From: Capsicum annuum
Taxonomy: Eukaryota > Streptophyta > Magnoliopsida > Solanales > Solanaceae
Direction of reading: 5' to 3'
Assembly: GCF_002878395.1 (NCBI RefSeq)
Contig: NC_061111.1
Location: 21,081,908 to 21,145,907 of the forward strand
Length of the DNA: 64,000 nucleotides
Below, one piece after another: positions 32,243 through 43,942 of the stretch (positions are counted from its first letter, which is position 1; every line of letters starts with the position of its first letter). A program made the position numbers and the translations under genes. The notes under the pieces were generated by a model. It worked only from the letters and a program-made list of their open reading frames with translations. It ran no database searches and was not told where the DNA came from.

Positions 32243-33227
32243 TCATTCTTCCATGTTTACGGAACCATCACCAATCAAGTGATCAATCTTTCCTTTAGGA
32301 TGCTCGAAAAAGTCTGCTACATCCAAGCATGTGATTTCAACATTATTTTCAGAGAGAAAGTTAGCCTCGGGATTTCTCTCTTTCTTCTTCAGCAATGCTT
32401 GATAAAGGTCCACTAAGTGCTTGAGAGCACGACAGTCACATAAATAGTGTCCTTTTCCGCCACATCGGAAATAAGTAATTGTTTCACGTTTATCATCTTT
32501 TTTCTTTTTGTTAGATGAATGATTAACACCCAAAATAGGGTTTCTTTCTTGGTCATCACGACCACAACCACGTCCACGACCAAGGCCGCAACTTTTTTCA
32601 TACCTAGTATGGTGAACGTGCACATCATTCACCTCAGGAAATAGTGCAGATCCAGTTGGTCGGTTCTCGTGATTTTTCATCAACAAATCATTATTTTGTT
32701 CAGCCACGAGAAGATGAGAACTCAGTTCAGTATACTTCTTGAAACCTTTTTCTCGATATTGCTGCTGTAATAGTACATTCGAGGCATGAAAACTGGAGTA
32801 TCTTTTTCATCATATCATCATCATTGATCGTCTCTCCACATAGTTTCAATTGAGAAGAAATTCTGAACATGACAGAATTGTATTCATGAACAGACTTGTA
32901 GTCTTGAAATCTTAGATGCATCCACTCATATCGTGCTTTTGGGAGGATGACCATCTTTAAGTGGTCAAACCTTTCTTTTAGGCTATTCCACAATACAAGT
33001 GGATCCTTAGTAGTAAGGTACTCAATTTTTAGAACTTCGTCAAGATGATGACGCAAGAAAATCATAGCCTTAGCACGATTTTGACTAGATGCTGTATTTT
33101 CATTCTTTATGGCGTCTCCAAGTCCTATAGCATCTAGGTGGATTTCAACATCCAACACCCATGAAATATAGTTCTTGTCGGAACTTTAAAGGGCAATGAA
33201 CTCACACTTCGTAAGATTGTTAGCCAT
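32243..33227 (-). pseudogene. gag: Copia gag remnant
   Basis: The probable original start is ATG at 33227-33225 (MANNLTKCEFIAL), followed after 13 codons by an in-frame TAA. Reading resumes with SWVLDVEIHLDAIGLG, LWNSLKERFDHLK and ARYEWMHLRFQDYKSVHEY (33158-32727). After a frame break comes the nucleocapsid part, basic and ending in the CCHC knuckle FRCGGKGHYLCDC (32707-32243), in which the first Cys position of CX2CX4HX4C is present as YFRCGGKGHYLCDC. The order fits copia gag; it is disrupted and not functional. Confidence 0.85.
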
Positions 33228-33305
33228 AAGGAAAAAAGAAGAAAAATAATAATACCTTAGCTTTGGCCTTCAAATTTGAGACGGTAGAGTCTCGTGCTGA
33301 TAACG

Positions 33306-33531
33306 TGTTATAAAACAATAAAAAACAAAAAGAAGAGTAGAGAGAATAGAGAGAGTAATTCTAATTTCTTCTCTTGAGGGATGATTTACAATGAAGGAAG
33401 CCCTTCTATTTATAGGGAAAATTTGCCACTAGTTTCACACTAAAAGAAAAATACATCAAATCCTGATAGATATCAAATAGATCTTGATAGATATTGATAG
33501 ACATTCACTATAATTGATATATATCATTACA
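33306..33531 (-). repeat. 5' LTR of the copia element
   Basis: It runs from TGTTATAAAACAATAAAAAAC to ATATCATTACA on the plus strand, with the TATA-like CTATAAATAG on the minus strand. It is adjacent to the primer-site motif at 33291-33305. Confidence 0.9.
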
Positions 33532-33578
33532 GTTCTAAATATGTTGTCGAATTGAGAGAAAAATTATTTTACTTTTTA

Positions 33579-34801
33579 CGAAAAATGGCCTAAAATGCCC
33601 TTCAACTATGTAAAATGGTGCAAAAACGCCCTCTGTCTACCTCTTGGGCCTAAAATGTCTTTTCCGTCTACCTATTAGGCAAAAAATGCACTTCTCACCT
33701 ACCTATTGGACCTGAAATACCCTTTTCGTCTACCTATTGCGCTTATTTTGCCCTTTTATTTAGGTAAATCAAAAATGGAATGGTCACCCTTAAAACTTAA
33801 TTACATAAATAATAGTATTTTTTTAATATTACAAAAATAAAAGTTTTTTTTACATATATAACCATTTAAAAAAATCAGAAAAGATAATTATAATTTCTAA
33901 TTTAATATTATAACTAATTATCAATTCACTTTAATTTAAGATATATATTTTCAATCTTCAAATTAAAAGTGGAGAAGATGATTCCTGCTTTCAAATCCTT
34001 CTCTCTTATATTCAAAAATTAAATATTTTTAAATAAACTAAGTATTCCATTATCTGCTCGTGTATGTTTCATTTTATTTTCATGTATGTTAATCATCTAG
34101 TATTATTTCATTATCGTGTATTTTAAATTCTAATGTAATGGGTTAACTAGAATTTTTTATGGATAAATATTTATGAAATAAAAATTATTATGTTGGAAGT
34201 ACAAATATAACATGTATTTTTGTTGTATAAATATAATTTATGTCAAAGTCAGATTATTATTATTATATTTTTGATATAATTTATGAGATAAATATTCATG
34301 GTATATCTCATTGTGTCAGAAGTACTTTTTTTGTTAAAAAATTATTTATTAAATATAAATATATATTTTCAGTATTACATGGTATAAACTTTTTATATCT
34401 AAAATATATCATGTATGTTTATGATACAAAATATAATTTATTTGGTATAAATATAATTTGTATGTTATAAATATATCATATATTTTTATGATATAAATAT
34501 TATTTGTATAATATATAAATACATCATGAATTCTTATGGTATAAATATACCATATATTTTTATGGAGTTATCGTGAAAGCAGGCAATAAAAATGAAAAAC
34601 ATAAAATTTTGATATAATATATAAAAATGTCTTTCCACGTAATTTTTCTAAATAAAAGGGCAAAATAACCCCAATAGGTAGACCATAAAGGACATTTTTG
34701 GCCCAATAGGTAGACATGAAGGACATTTTAGACCCAATAGGTAGACGAATGATATTTTTGCACCATTTCACATAATTAAAGGGCATTTTAGGCCTTATCC
34801 A
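33579..34801. mobile_element. MULE-like non-autonomous element, 1223 bp, perfect 9-bp TSD
   Basis: The flanks TACTTTTTA at 33570-33578 and TACTTTTTA at 34802-34810 are identical 9-mers. The ends are inverted (GGCCTAAAATGCCC at left, and the complement of GGGCATTTTAGGCC at right), with the same GTCTACCTATTGGGC subterminal repeats and AT-rich TATGATATAAATAT middle as 23242-24481. It sits only 47 bp from the copia 5' LTR. The 9-bp TSD is typical of Mutator-like elements. Confidence 0.87.
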
Positions 34802-34810
34802 TACTTTTTA

Positions 34811-35787
34811 TTATTAAACTTGAGAATTATGTAGATTACTTTGCATGAGATCCTCTAGGTAATCAAGTCAATTCCAAATGTGTTTATAGTCATTGAGTAA
34901 ATATCTATCTTTTTTTTTTTCACTTTGATAGCATCCTCCTTCACGTAAATTAAAGTCTTCTTCCAAATTGAGTGGGGGCTTAATCCATCGACCGGTGACA
35001 GACTTGAACAAAGAAATTCTTTTCCGATTCATTTAGTTGAAATCATTTCATCCAATAGAACACACAATATCATCTAGAATTCATAGATGATCAAATCATT
35101 TCATCCAATAGAACACACAATATCATCTAGAATTCATAGATGATCAATCTTGTTCCATCATGATTGATGTCAAATTCGTTATGAAAGACACTTAAAAGAA
35201 TATTTATACACAAGGATGAATCCACTTGAGAGGGAAAAGAATATTTATACGCAAAGTTACTAAAATAACTAAAATATCATACGAGTTTCATAATTATTAG
35301 CATCATAATTATCGTTATTTGCATTATTAGAGTTAGTTGATTTCATGTAAAATCAATCATGGTATGCGGTTAAAGCTGATTAATATTCTGAAAAATAAGT
35401 CAAGGTGCACAAATTACTCCAAGCTCATAATGATTTTTTGATATAAAAAAAGGTCATGTGGTTGTCTTCTTCACTGTTTCACAGTGGGGTGGACTATATT
35501 GGGAGTTAGATATGCAGTCTATTTTCCCCTCTTTCTAGCTTTAGGCCCACTTGTATTCTGTTTAAAAAACAATAAAACGATGTATCCCCCCAATGCAACA
35601 AATGTCACTTTCAAAATTAAAAATTACAAGTTCAAGAGTCAACAACATAATTAGTATATTTTTCTTAAACAGGTGTATAACTTTTTTATAAAACTCCTCA
35701 TGATTGTTTGTTCGACTCATGAACCAATGGGATTATAATATAGAATACGTTACGCAATGATAATAATGTATCACAAAAAAAGGTATG
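34811..35787. other. Intergenic DNA with a 53-bp tandem duplication
   Basis: AAATCATTTCATCCAATAGAA begins at 35040 and again at 35093, followed by the same bases to ATAGATGATC. No gene or other element was recognised. Confidence 0.6.
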
Positions 35788-36059
35788 TTATAGGGCATGG
35801 GTGGCAAATGGGCCGGGTCGGACCAATTCGGAACCGATCCTTCTATTTTAATCGGGTTGAGGGTCAGTTAAGGGCCGGTTTTGGCGTTTGATGGGTCGGG
35901 CCAAACAATAAAAAAATTAAAATCACTCTAATCCGGCCCACTTAACCCAACCCAATCAAACCCACCAAAACCCGGTCAAATCCGGTTAAAAAATGGGTCA
36001 AATCCTGTCAAAAATATAAAAAAAAAAACTTTCTTCCAATATACATTACATATACCCAC

Positions 36060-37150
36060 CTATATACATTATAAATACGTTAAATAGTATATATACACTA
36101 TATATATAGTATATACTTCATTAAAATTTAAAAAATATATACACATATACACAATTAATCAATTACTCATGTATACGCACCATTCAATATATATATACTA
36201 CTACTTATAAAATATACTACAATAAATATACATTACAATATATAGAGATATACTTATATACTAATTCATAAAATATATACACATGTATACGTTAAATATA
36301 CAAGATATATACAAGTGTATATGCACCATACAATGTATGTATACAAGTACTTATAAAATATACTACAATATATATACATTAAAATATATATAGATATAGT
36401 TATATACTAATTAATAAAACATGTACACATGTATACGTTAAATATACACTTCTTTAGAAGATATATACATGTGTATACGCACTATTCAATGTATATATAC
36501 TACTACTTATAAAATATACTACAATATATATACATTACAATATATATAGATATACTTATATACTAATTTATAAAATATATACACATGTATACGTTAAATA
36601 TACACTTCTGTAGAAGATATATACATATGTATATGCACCATTCAATGTATATATACTACTACTTATAAAATATACTACAATATATATACATTACAATATA
36701 TATAGATATACTTATATACTAATTTATAAAACATATACACATGTATACGTTAAATATATACTTCTATAGAAGATATATACACGTGTATACGCACCATTCA
36801 ATGTATATATACCACTACTTATAAAATATACTACATTATATATACATTACAATATATATAGATATACTTATATACTAATTTATAAAATATATACACATGT
36901 ATACATTAAATATATACTTCTATAGAAGATATCCAATTTATAAAACATATACACATGTATACGTTAAATATACACTTTTATAGAAGATATATACACGTGT
37001 ATACGCACCATTCAATGTATATATACTACTACTTATAAAATATACTACATTATATATACATTACAATATATATAGATATACTTATATACTAATTTATAAG
37101 ACATATACACATGTATACGTTAAATATACACTTCTTTAGAAGATATATGC
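36060..37150. repeat. About 156-bp tandem array inside the hAT element
   Basis: The landmark ATTCAAT (ATACAAT in the second unit) recurs at 36182, 36328, 36484, 36640, 36796 and 37010. Spacings are 146, 156, 156, 156 and 214; the last contains an extra partial unit. Each unit has TATACACATGTATACGTTAA, then ACTTCTATAGAAGATATATAC, then CTACTACTTATAAAATATAC. Units are AT-rich and highly similar, so the array expanded recently. Confidence 0.9.
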
Positions 37151-37385
37151 ACAAATATACAAAATATATGCTACTTAATATAATAAATTAATAATATTTG
37201 GTAGTAAATTAATAATATACTAGAAGTAAGTTTTTAATTTAAAGTAGAAAACTAGAAATTCAATTTAAAATTTTAAATCATTAAATGAAAAAATATAAAA
37301 AGCAAGGACTAAGGAGTGAATGAATTTGGAAAATTTTATTGATTGCAAAATGATCCAAAATTTATAAGTTACATGAATGAAAAAT

Positions 37386-39815
37386 CTACAAATTATGCAT
37401 CATTTTTTCCAACTCATTCGTGTTAATATTAACGGGAACTTGCATAAGATAGTCGAAGTCAACGGGGGCAAAACCATGCATTGGACTTGATTCTGCTGAG
37501 TTCTCCCGTGAAGTCATAATTTCTTCAAGTTTCAGCTCGTCGCTCGGCTCCGGTTCCATTCCTTGGTTTCTTCTTTCCGCTCTAATCCAATCTCTGAGGC
37601 AAACAAGAACATTCATTGCATTGCTTCCCAATGAGTGTCGGTTGTCTCCAAGTTGCTGTCGTCCCTAACTAAAGGCACTCTCTGATGCAACGATTGACAT
37701 TGGAACATTCAAGATATCTCTAGCAAATCTTGAAAGCACAGGATATTGTGTTTCATTACTCCTCCACCAATCCAACGTGTTGATCCGTCATCTGTGATCC
37801 TCTGGTGCCGTCCAAAGATAATATTTCAGCTCTTCCCGATAAGTTGATGTGTAAGTTCTCTCATCAACACTGTTCCAACAATTTAAATCATAAAACGAAT
37901 CAGAAAAACCACTATGTGCCGGCCTTTTAGAAGATAATGGCTCCTCGGGAGGATGAGGAGCGACAGTTGGAGTGATATTTGTAGGTACGACTAAATCAAA
38001 TAAATCAGCATAGTGATTATATAATTTTTCTATGTAATCTTTTGCATCCGCCGTAGCCGTCCACAAATCAGGTTGTCCTTGTTCAGAATCATGGTTAGTA
38101 TTTATTTCTAACTTAGTCTAAATAAGAGTACTAAAGTGGCACATATGATTATATTTCATGCACGGATTTAGCATAGCACCAACCAAGTAAATAGGGGAAA
38201 TCGGGAAAAAATATTTTTTAAATTTCGTAAACATGGCGCCAACAGCTTCTTTATAACCTTCTTTATTTTTATATTCTTTGAGTAAATCAGAAATATCGGC
38301 TATATATGCCAAAATATTACAAACAGTAGAATAATAAGCACCGGAAAATTCAACCGTAGCTACATAAATTTTTTCTAAAAACTTAACAAGATCATTAATT
38401 ATAACCCAATCAGAATTATGTAACATGCAATCAGCAGAATCAGCAAATGAACCGCAATGTTGGTTAAAAGCTAGTGTAATAGGAATTCTATATTTATAAC
38501 AAGTTTTTAAAAATTCATACGTAGAATTCCATCTAGTATCAATTTCCTCAGGCATCAAAATCAGTGTAAGTTCATTTTCTTGACATTTAACTTTAAATTC
38601 TCTAATTCTCGATTTACGATTATTTCCTTGAATAAAACCAATGGCAAGACGAATTTTTTTAATATAAAGCTCAAAAAACTCAAGACTATCTTTTACAATT
38701 AAATTATATATATGACATGCACACTTGATATGAAAAATTTGAGGCAAGGGCGGAGATAGCGTAGATTTTATTTTTGTTATAGCAGTCTTGTTGTTAGAAG
38801 CATTATCAAAAGCAATACATAAAATTTTATTTTCGATACCCTAATATTCGGCAATTTTAACAATAGAATCAGCAATAAATTGTCCAGTATGTTTACGATC
38901 TTCATCATATAAAAAAGCAAGAATACGTTTTTGCATCACGAAATTACTATCCATCCAATGACAAGTAACGGTTAAATAATCATTTTTATTTACAGCACGA
39001 CCAAGATCAGAAGTTAGAGACAATCTACATTGAATATTTTTAACAATGTTGATAAATAAAACAATATTGTGAATGAAGTCTAAAAATATCAGACCGACAA
39101 GTAGTTCTAGGACTACCGTTAAACATAGGATTATAAATTGCTTGTATATAACGAATAAAGGCATCAGAAGAAAGAAAACTAAAAGGCAAACGACCCACAA
39201 CTACCATTTTAGCTATTTGTTCCTGGTCTCTCAATTTATTATACTTCTTCGCTACGTGACCGGTTGCTGGGTCCATTCTAGTTTGCGTTGGCCCACCAAC
39301 ATCCCACCTCCTTGTGCAATATTTAACTCTCTTTTGTGATCTTCAGCTATATGTCTCATTAATGTACCCGTACCCCCTTGCTTGCCTCCACTTCTATGCT
39401 TATATATTTGTTGACAAATATTGCATTGCACCTCAATATCTGATATACGTTCAAAAAATTATCATGCAACACTAGTTCTTTTACGAGGTCTTGGGGCACT
39501 GGGAGGATGGGAAGGGAGATTAACAGATTCAGATCTAACGTTAGCATCTCCTACTGCGGGTGTCTCAGCAATATTTTTATTATCTTCGTCTAAATTAACC
39601 GCATCTACTTCATTTTCTTCTTCTATACCGTAATTTTTCTGAGCTTCTACATAATCCATATCGTGAGCATCTACACTTATTTCTTCCTCAAAAGGTGTAC
39701 CAAGCGGTACCGGAGGCCAAGGCACACGGGTATATCTACTACTTGAACTACCTCTACCGCTTTCGGGACAAAAATTTTTAACACCTTTAGTAGCGAGGTT
39801 TCTTAATTTATCCAT
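37386..39815 (-). pseudogene. hAT transposase (BED zinc finger, RICESLEEPER-like), degenerate
   Basis: It starts at 39815 (MDKLRNLATKGVKNFCPESG) with an acidic N-terminal part to about 39465. A BED-type finger follows in another frame (CNICQQIY, then GTLMRHIAEDHKREL, about 39430-39310). The catalytic part includes VGRLPFSFLSSDAFIRYIQA (39276 frame) and DLGRAVNKNDYLTVTCHWMD (39200-38841). After a stop come CACHIYNLIVKDSLE and EEIDTRWNSTYEFLKTC (38747-38118), then a linker (38066-37788). The C-terminal dimerisation region is DWWRSNETQYPVLSRFARD, SIVASESAFS, an in-frame TAG, GRQQLGDNRHSLGS, to 37386. Several frameshifts and stops mean no full protein. Family assignment rests on the WW-SE dimerisation motif and DTRWNST. 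Confidence 0.9.
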
Positions 39816-40492
39816 AATATAAATTAAATTAAACTAAAAATATTCAAAATACACAAATATAATAAAATTAAATATTAAACAATTAATACAATAAATAAAA
39901 ATTAAACGTAAGAGATGGAACGACAATACCAAATTTTGGAAGTATTCGAAGGTTGCGACTTTAGAAACTTCTGCTCGTACTTTGTAAACGAAAAATTAAA
40001 AAATTAAAGTGAACACTTTAAGAAATTAAATATATTGAATATTTGAGAATTGATAATTGAGATTTGAGAGAGAATGAGATTTGAGAGAGTGAAAAATTGT
40101 GTGAAAAATGATTTGAAGTTGTAGGGTATTTATAGAATTCTTTTGGGATTAAAAAATATTTTTTAAAGTTAATTTTTTTTTTTAATAAATGGGCCCAAAC
40201 TAGCCGTTTGGACCCAAAAAGGGCTATATAGCCGTTGGGCCAACGTCTAGTTTAGACCAAAATCCTTTTTTTTTTTTAAAAAAAATAAAAAAGGTATCCG
40301 GGTCGGGCCGGGCCGGTTAACCGGCGAGCCTGGATCGGGATTGGTCCGGGCCGAGTTAGCCAGACCCATTTTAAAAAAATAATCGGCCCGAAATTCGGAA
40401 CCCTAAAGCCCTAGGGCTTACCGGGCCGGGTTAGTTACAAGGGTCGGGTCGGGTCGGGTCGGCCTGGCCCACTTGACACCCTTATTATAGGG

Positions 40493-40991
40493 TAAATAAT
40501 GCAACATTAATAAAAAAAATTTTTTGATTGCCCAAGGTATCCCCACAGCCGGCAGTAGTGAGACTAATCCTCTGTTCCTCGATCAACGCATTTTGCGGTA
40601 GGAAACTGGCCACAGACACATTAATAATTATTATGTAGTGCTTTTATATTTTTCTTTTAAAAAATAATATTTTTATTTTAACCATCGCTAGAAGTTTCTA
40701 TTTTTTTGCTTCCCTAATGACTCGAACTCATAATCTAAAGTTATGAGTGAAGAGTGAATACATCCGAGCAACTCACTCTTATCGTAATGCTCTTCTATAT
40801 GTATTCTAAGGCAGCATTTATTTTCATTACAATTAAGATATATGAATCTGAATACACATTTAAATGGTTAAGATGTTGTCTCTACTGTCATCATCACCAT
40901 TGTCACCACTATCAACCATTACCATAACAGTCAATCTCTACTACCAACCACCTCGACTATCACAACTAACATTGCCGTCAAATATTTTTTA
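40493..40991. other. Intergenic DNA with SINE-like fragment before the assembly gap
   Basis: It includes a tRNA-like segment at 40700-40800 and a simple-repeat-like CA/CT stretch (CATCATCACCATTGTCACC) at 40889-40960. Confidence 0.5.
40700..40800 (-). mobile_element. tRNA-derived SINE-like fragment (minus strand)
   Basis: The minus strand reads AAGAGTGAGTTGCTCGGATG (A-box region), then TTATGAGTTCGAGTCATTAG (B box GAGTTCGAGTC), then AGGGAAGC. Spacing and order fit tRNA-derived SINEs. The tail is not defined. Confidence 0.6.
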
Positions 40992-41021
40992 NNNNNNNNN
41001 NNNNNNNNNNNNNNNNNNNNN
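40992..41021. other. Assembly gap, 30 N
   Basis: Runs of n between AATATTTTTTA and CTAACTAACAACATC. The real length is unknown. Confidence 0.99.
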
Positions 41022-42552
41022 CTAACTAACAACATCAACCAACTCCACTATCACAATCATCGTCTCTATTGTGTCAGTCAGTACTGATACAAAACAAAAT
41101 ATGAAAAAAAAAATCAAAAGATAATAAAGAAAAGATTGATAGATAGACACAAGAAGAGAAAACATAAACACTCAAATGTATATTAAACTAATAACTTCCG
41201 ACGTTTGATCTAATACAAACACCTAACTCCTACGAAGATTGGGAGGAAAATTAATTCACTCACAACCAACGTTTCTAAACAAAGTAAACAAAGCTTCCAG
41301 TGAGCTAAATACACTCTGAAATGTAAGTCTCATCCAAAATCATCTAAGCAAGAAAAATGAAATTCTTAACTATTTATAGTCATGGATTATTTATTACAAA
41401 ATGTCCCGAAAGTGACCCTAATGCCAAACAAGACTAAAAGTTATCCTGAAGGAAAGGATCATTTGGGCGATACTAGCTCCAATGCTTCAAGTCATCATCC
41501 AAACACATTCTTGCTCCCCTAAGGCGACCATATCTTGAATCCATAGGTATTGACTATGAAGTATAGACCTCGAAAGGTTGGAGCTGATTCAACTTGTATC
41601 ACCCTCCCCTTCTTGAAAAGGATTTTCCTCGAATCTAAATCCTGCAAAACATGAAAAGAAATGACTATCAATTCTTGTCCAAGCCAAACAATAGACTCAT
41701 CAAAGTGGCAAAGGTAAAATCTATAGTTCGCACAACATGTAATCAATACTTTAAATTGCTCACTCTTTTAGTATAACCAAGTATCAACATGCTTCATAAA
41801 AATGACATACTCAAATAAAACTATGGACACTTGGATACACAAGGAACCTTAATAAGGGGGCAACCCCCCCCCCCCCCCCAACACTAAATGAAATCTAGGC
41901 ATGCAACATCACATGTAATTCCATATTGTCTCTACATTTCCTAAAGCATATATTCCCTTCTAAGTCGAGACTCATGACATTTTCATAGCTAAGTGCAATG
42001 TCATAAACGGTGTTTTTCCGAGTTAAGTTTCTACCTAAAGCACTAGTAATTCTTAAGAATGAGATTACTCCGAATTCATCACCGATGTCAAATACCAAGG
42101 CATCCCTGGTACAAGTCGACAAGGATATTCTATTTAAGTTCACCATACCATTAAATAGCAACACCAAGCAAATATCTTACAAATGCAAGAAAGAGTTACC
42201 ACTATACTTACAATACAAGAATTTTATCTCTGTGACTTTACAAAGTGAACGAATAAGCATAAGCCACAAATATATACCTTTTTGTAGAAAATACAAGACG
42301 TGAATTTATAACAATTTGACGCTTTGTGAGTTCTTCTTCCATGATATTCCTCCTCAAAACTTCTCCTTTGATAGGACTTAACAAACAATTCAATCAAATA
42401 ATTTAGTTCATTAAGAGGGAGAGTTTTACCTTTAAGCTCATCTGTCCTATGCCAAGACTCAACCAACTTTTACTTGTCATCTTGACCAAGTATCGAGTTG
42501 GGTGTCTCTACCACACTCTAAATGGTTTCTGGGATCAAATGAGAGAAGTATC
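41022..42552. other. Unassigned, probably decayed retroelement DNA
   Basis: The minus strand carries modest open frames (41746-41519, 42167-41895, 42466-42224) without recognised domains. It contains a homopolymer of 16 C at 41864-41879. The target of the miniature LTR element at 42553 is this DNA, which continues at 43943. Confidence 0.35.
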
Positions 42553-43157
42553 TGTTTCCAATAAATTTTTTAACATGACAGAAATAAATTGCAATCACAA
42601 AAAAATATGAAAAAACAAAATTTTTTATGATAAACGATGTGGGTACAAATTTGTTCCTCCCTTGATTCTTCTCTCTTGATTTTCATCGTAATTTGAGGAC
42701 CGTCAGTAGCGTATTTCTCGAACGTAGGCATATTTGGATTTAATATGAATTTCTCTGTAATTCGGGGGCCGTTAGTGGCGTATTTCTCGAATATAGAAAT
42801 ATTTGGATTTGATATCCATGAAAGGAGAGTTTGTGAATCTTCTTGATATATTTTATTATCAAGAAGAAGGATTTATAGATCTTCTTGATGTATTTGATTA
42901 TCAAGAAGAGAGAGTTTTGATCTCTTTATCAATATCTCATGAATTTCAGATATTGGAGATCTTGATCTCTTTATGAATATTCCATAAATTTATTGGGACT
43001 TTGGAGATGCCTATTCAAGAGAATATTTGCCCCTTTATATAGGCAGAATTTAGGGTTTGGGTAGAGCAGCCTCCAAGCTATATTTAGGGTAAAGTATCCC
43101 CCAAGAACTCTAATAGAAATTGAATTCTTTAGAGTCCACAAAATTTTGATGTCTATA
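42553..43157 (-). repeat. 3' LTR of the miniature element
   Basis: Minus-strand copy with TATAGACATC at its start (the consensus TGTAGACATT is changed). It has two CGAGAAATACGC(C/T)ACT motifs (about 42705-42790) and TATATAAAGG near 43031-43041. Confidence 0.85.
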
Positions 43158-43313
43158 AATTCCCCTACTTCAAGGCTTGTCAGAGTGTAGACTTAGTGAA
43201 ACTCAAAGACGAGTCTAGAAGTACCCTTTTACAGTCTTGCGCCTATAGATTTGCATATCTAATTTATGAAAGAAGAGATGAAGGACAGATTTGGTCTCAC
43301 TGGGGTGCCTATT

Positions 43314-43937
43314 TGTTTTCAGCATAATTTAATTCCTGGAAAAATAAACTTAAACCACAAATAAAAATATGAAAAAAGAATAATTTTTATTGATAGACGG
43401 TGTGGGTACAAATCTGTTTTTCGATTCTTCTCTCTTGATTTTATCCTTAATTCGAGGACCGTCAGTAGCGTATTTCTCGAACAATTCGAGGGTCGTGAGT
43501 GGCATATTTTCCGAACGCAGGGATTTTTGAATTTGATCTCCATGAAAGAAGGATTTATGGATCTTCTTGATATATTTGATTATCAAGAAGAGAGGATTTT
43601 CATCCTTTTGTGATATTCCATGAGTTTATGAAATTATCTAGAGATATTTTATTTCTTTATGAATATCTCATGAATTTGTGGATCTTGAAAATCTTGATCT
43701 CTTTATGAATATCCCATAAATTTATTGGAACTTTAGAGATCGTTGATCTCTTTGTGAATATCCTGTGAATTTGTGAGATACTGGAGATGCCTAGTCAAGA
43801 GAATATTTGCCCCTTTATATAGGCATAATTTAGGGTTTGGGTAGAGTAGCCTCCAAGCTATATTTAGGGTAAAGTAGCCCCTAAGAACTCTAACAGAAAT
43901 TGAATTCTTTAGAGTCCACAAAATTTTAATGTCTACA
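43314..43937 (-). repeat. 5' LTR of the miniature element
   Basis: TG...CA on the minus strand (TGTAGACATT to TGAAAACA). It shares the AATACGCTACTGACGGTCC, GATCAAGATTTTC-type and TATATAAAGG motifs with the other LTR. Confidence 0.85.
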
Positions 43938-43942
43938 GTATC

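Larger units (their letters stand above)
27755..33531 (-). mobile_element. Ty1/copia LTR retrotransposon, complete in structure, 5777 bp, degenerate
   Basis: Two LTRs (224 and 226 bp), in minus orientation, are flanked by GTTCT at 27750-27754 and GTTCT at 33532-33536, a perfect 5-bp TSD. Next to the 5' LTR (33306-33531) on the minus strand is CGTTATCAGCACGAG, the primer-site region. Next to the 3' LTR (27755-27978) is a purine tract TTCAAGGGAGAG, the polypurine tract. Gag, protease, integrase, reverse transcriptase and RNase H follow in the order normal for copia. The frame is broken many times, so the copy cannot encode a polyprotein. The two LTRs differ at about 16 sites by eye (about 7 percent), which points to an insertion that is not recent. 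Confidence 0.92.
35796..40484 (-). mobile_element. hAT DNA transposon, 4689 bp, with transposase relics and perfect 8-bp TSD
   Basis: The flanks are TTATAGGG at 35788-35795 and TTATAGGG at 40485-40492. The left end CATGGGTGGCAAATGGGCCG and the reverse complement of the right end, TAAGGGTGTCAAGTGGGCCA, are imperfect inverted repeats, followed on both sides by many GGGTCGG/CCGGGCC units. The transposase gene is on the minus strand (39815-37386). The subterminal part near the left end holds a tandem array of about 156 bp (36060-37150). Confidence 0.92.
42553..43937 (-). mobile_element. Miniature LTR retrotransposon (TRIM-like), 1385 bp, perfect 5-bp TSD
   Basis: LTR-like copies 42553-43157 (605 bp) and 43314-43937 (624 bp) in the same orientation enclose only 156 bp. 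The flanks are GTATC at 42548-42552 and GTATC at 43938-43942. On the minus strand the 5' LTR starts TGTAGACATTAAAATTTTG and ends at TGAAAACA; the other LTR ends TGGAAACA. A purine tract GAAGTAGGGGAATT precedes the 3' LTR, as a polypurine tract would. A TATA box (GCCTATATAAAGGGG) is in both LTRs. A primer site is not clear (AGGCACCCCAGTGAGACC follows the 5' LTR). There is no gag or pol. LTRs of about 0.6 kb are longer than is usual for TRIMs, so an internally deleted larger element is also possible. Confidence 0.85.

Noticed and set aside
36060..37150. CRISPR-like array
   Set aside because: Units are contiguous 156-bp tandem repeats without unique spacers, in a plant transposon.
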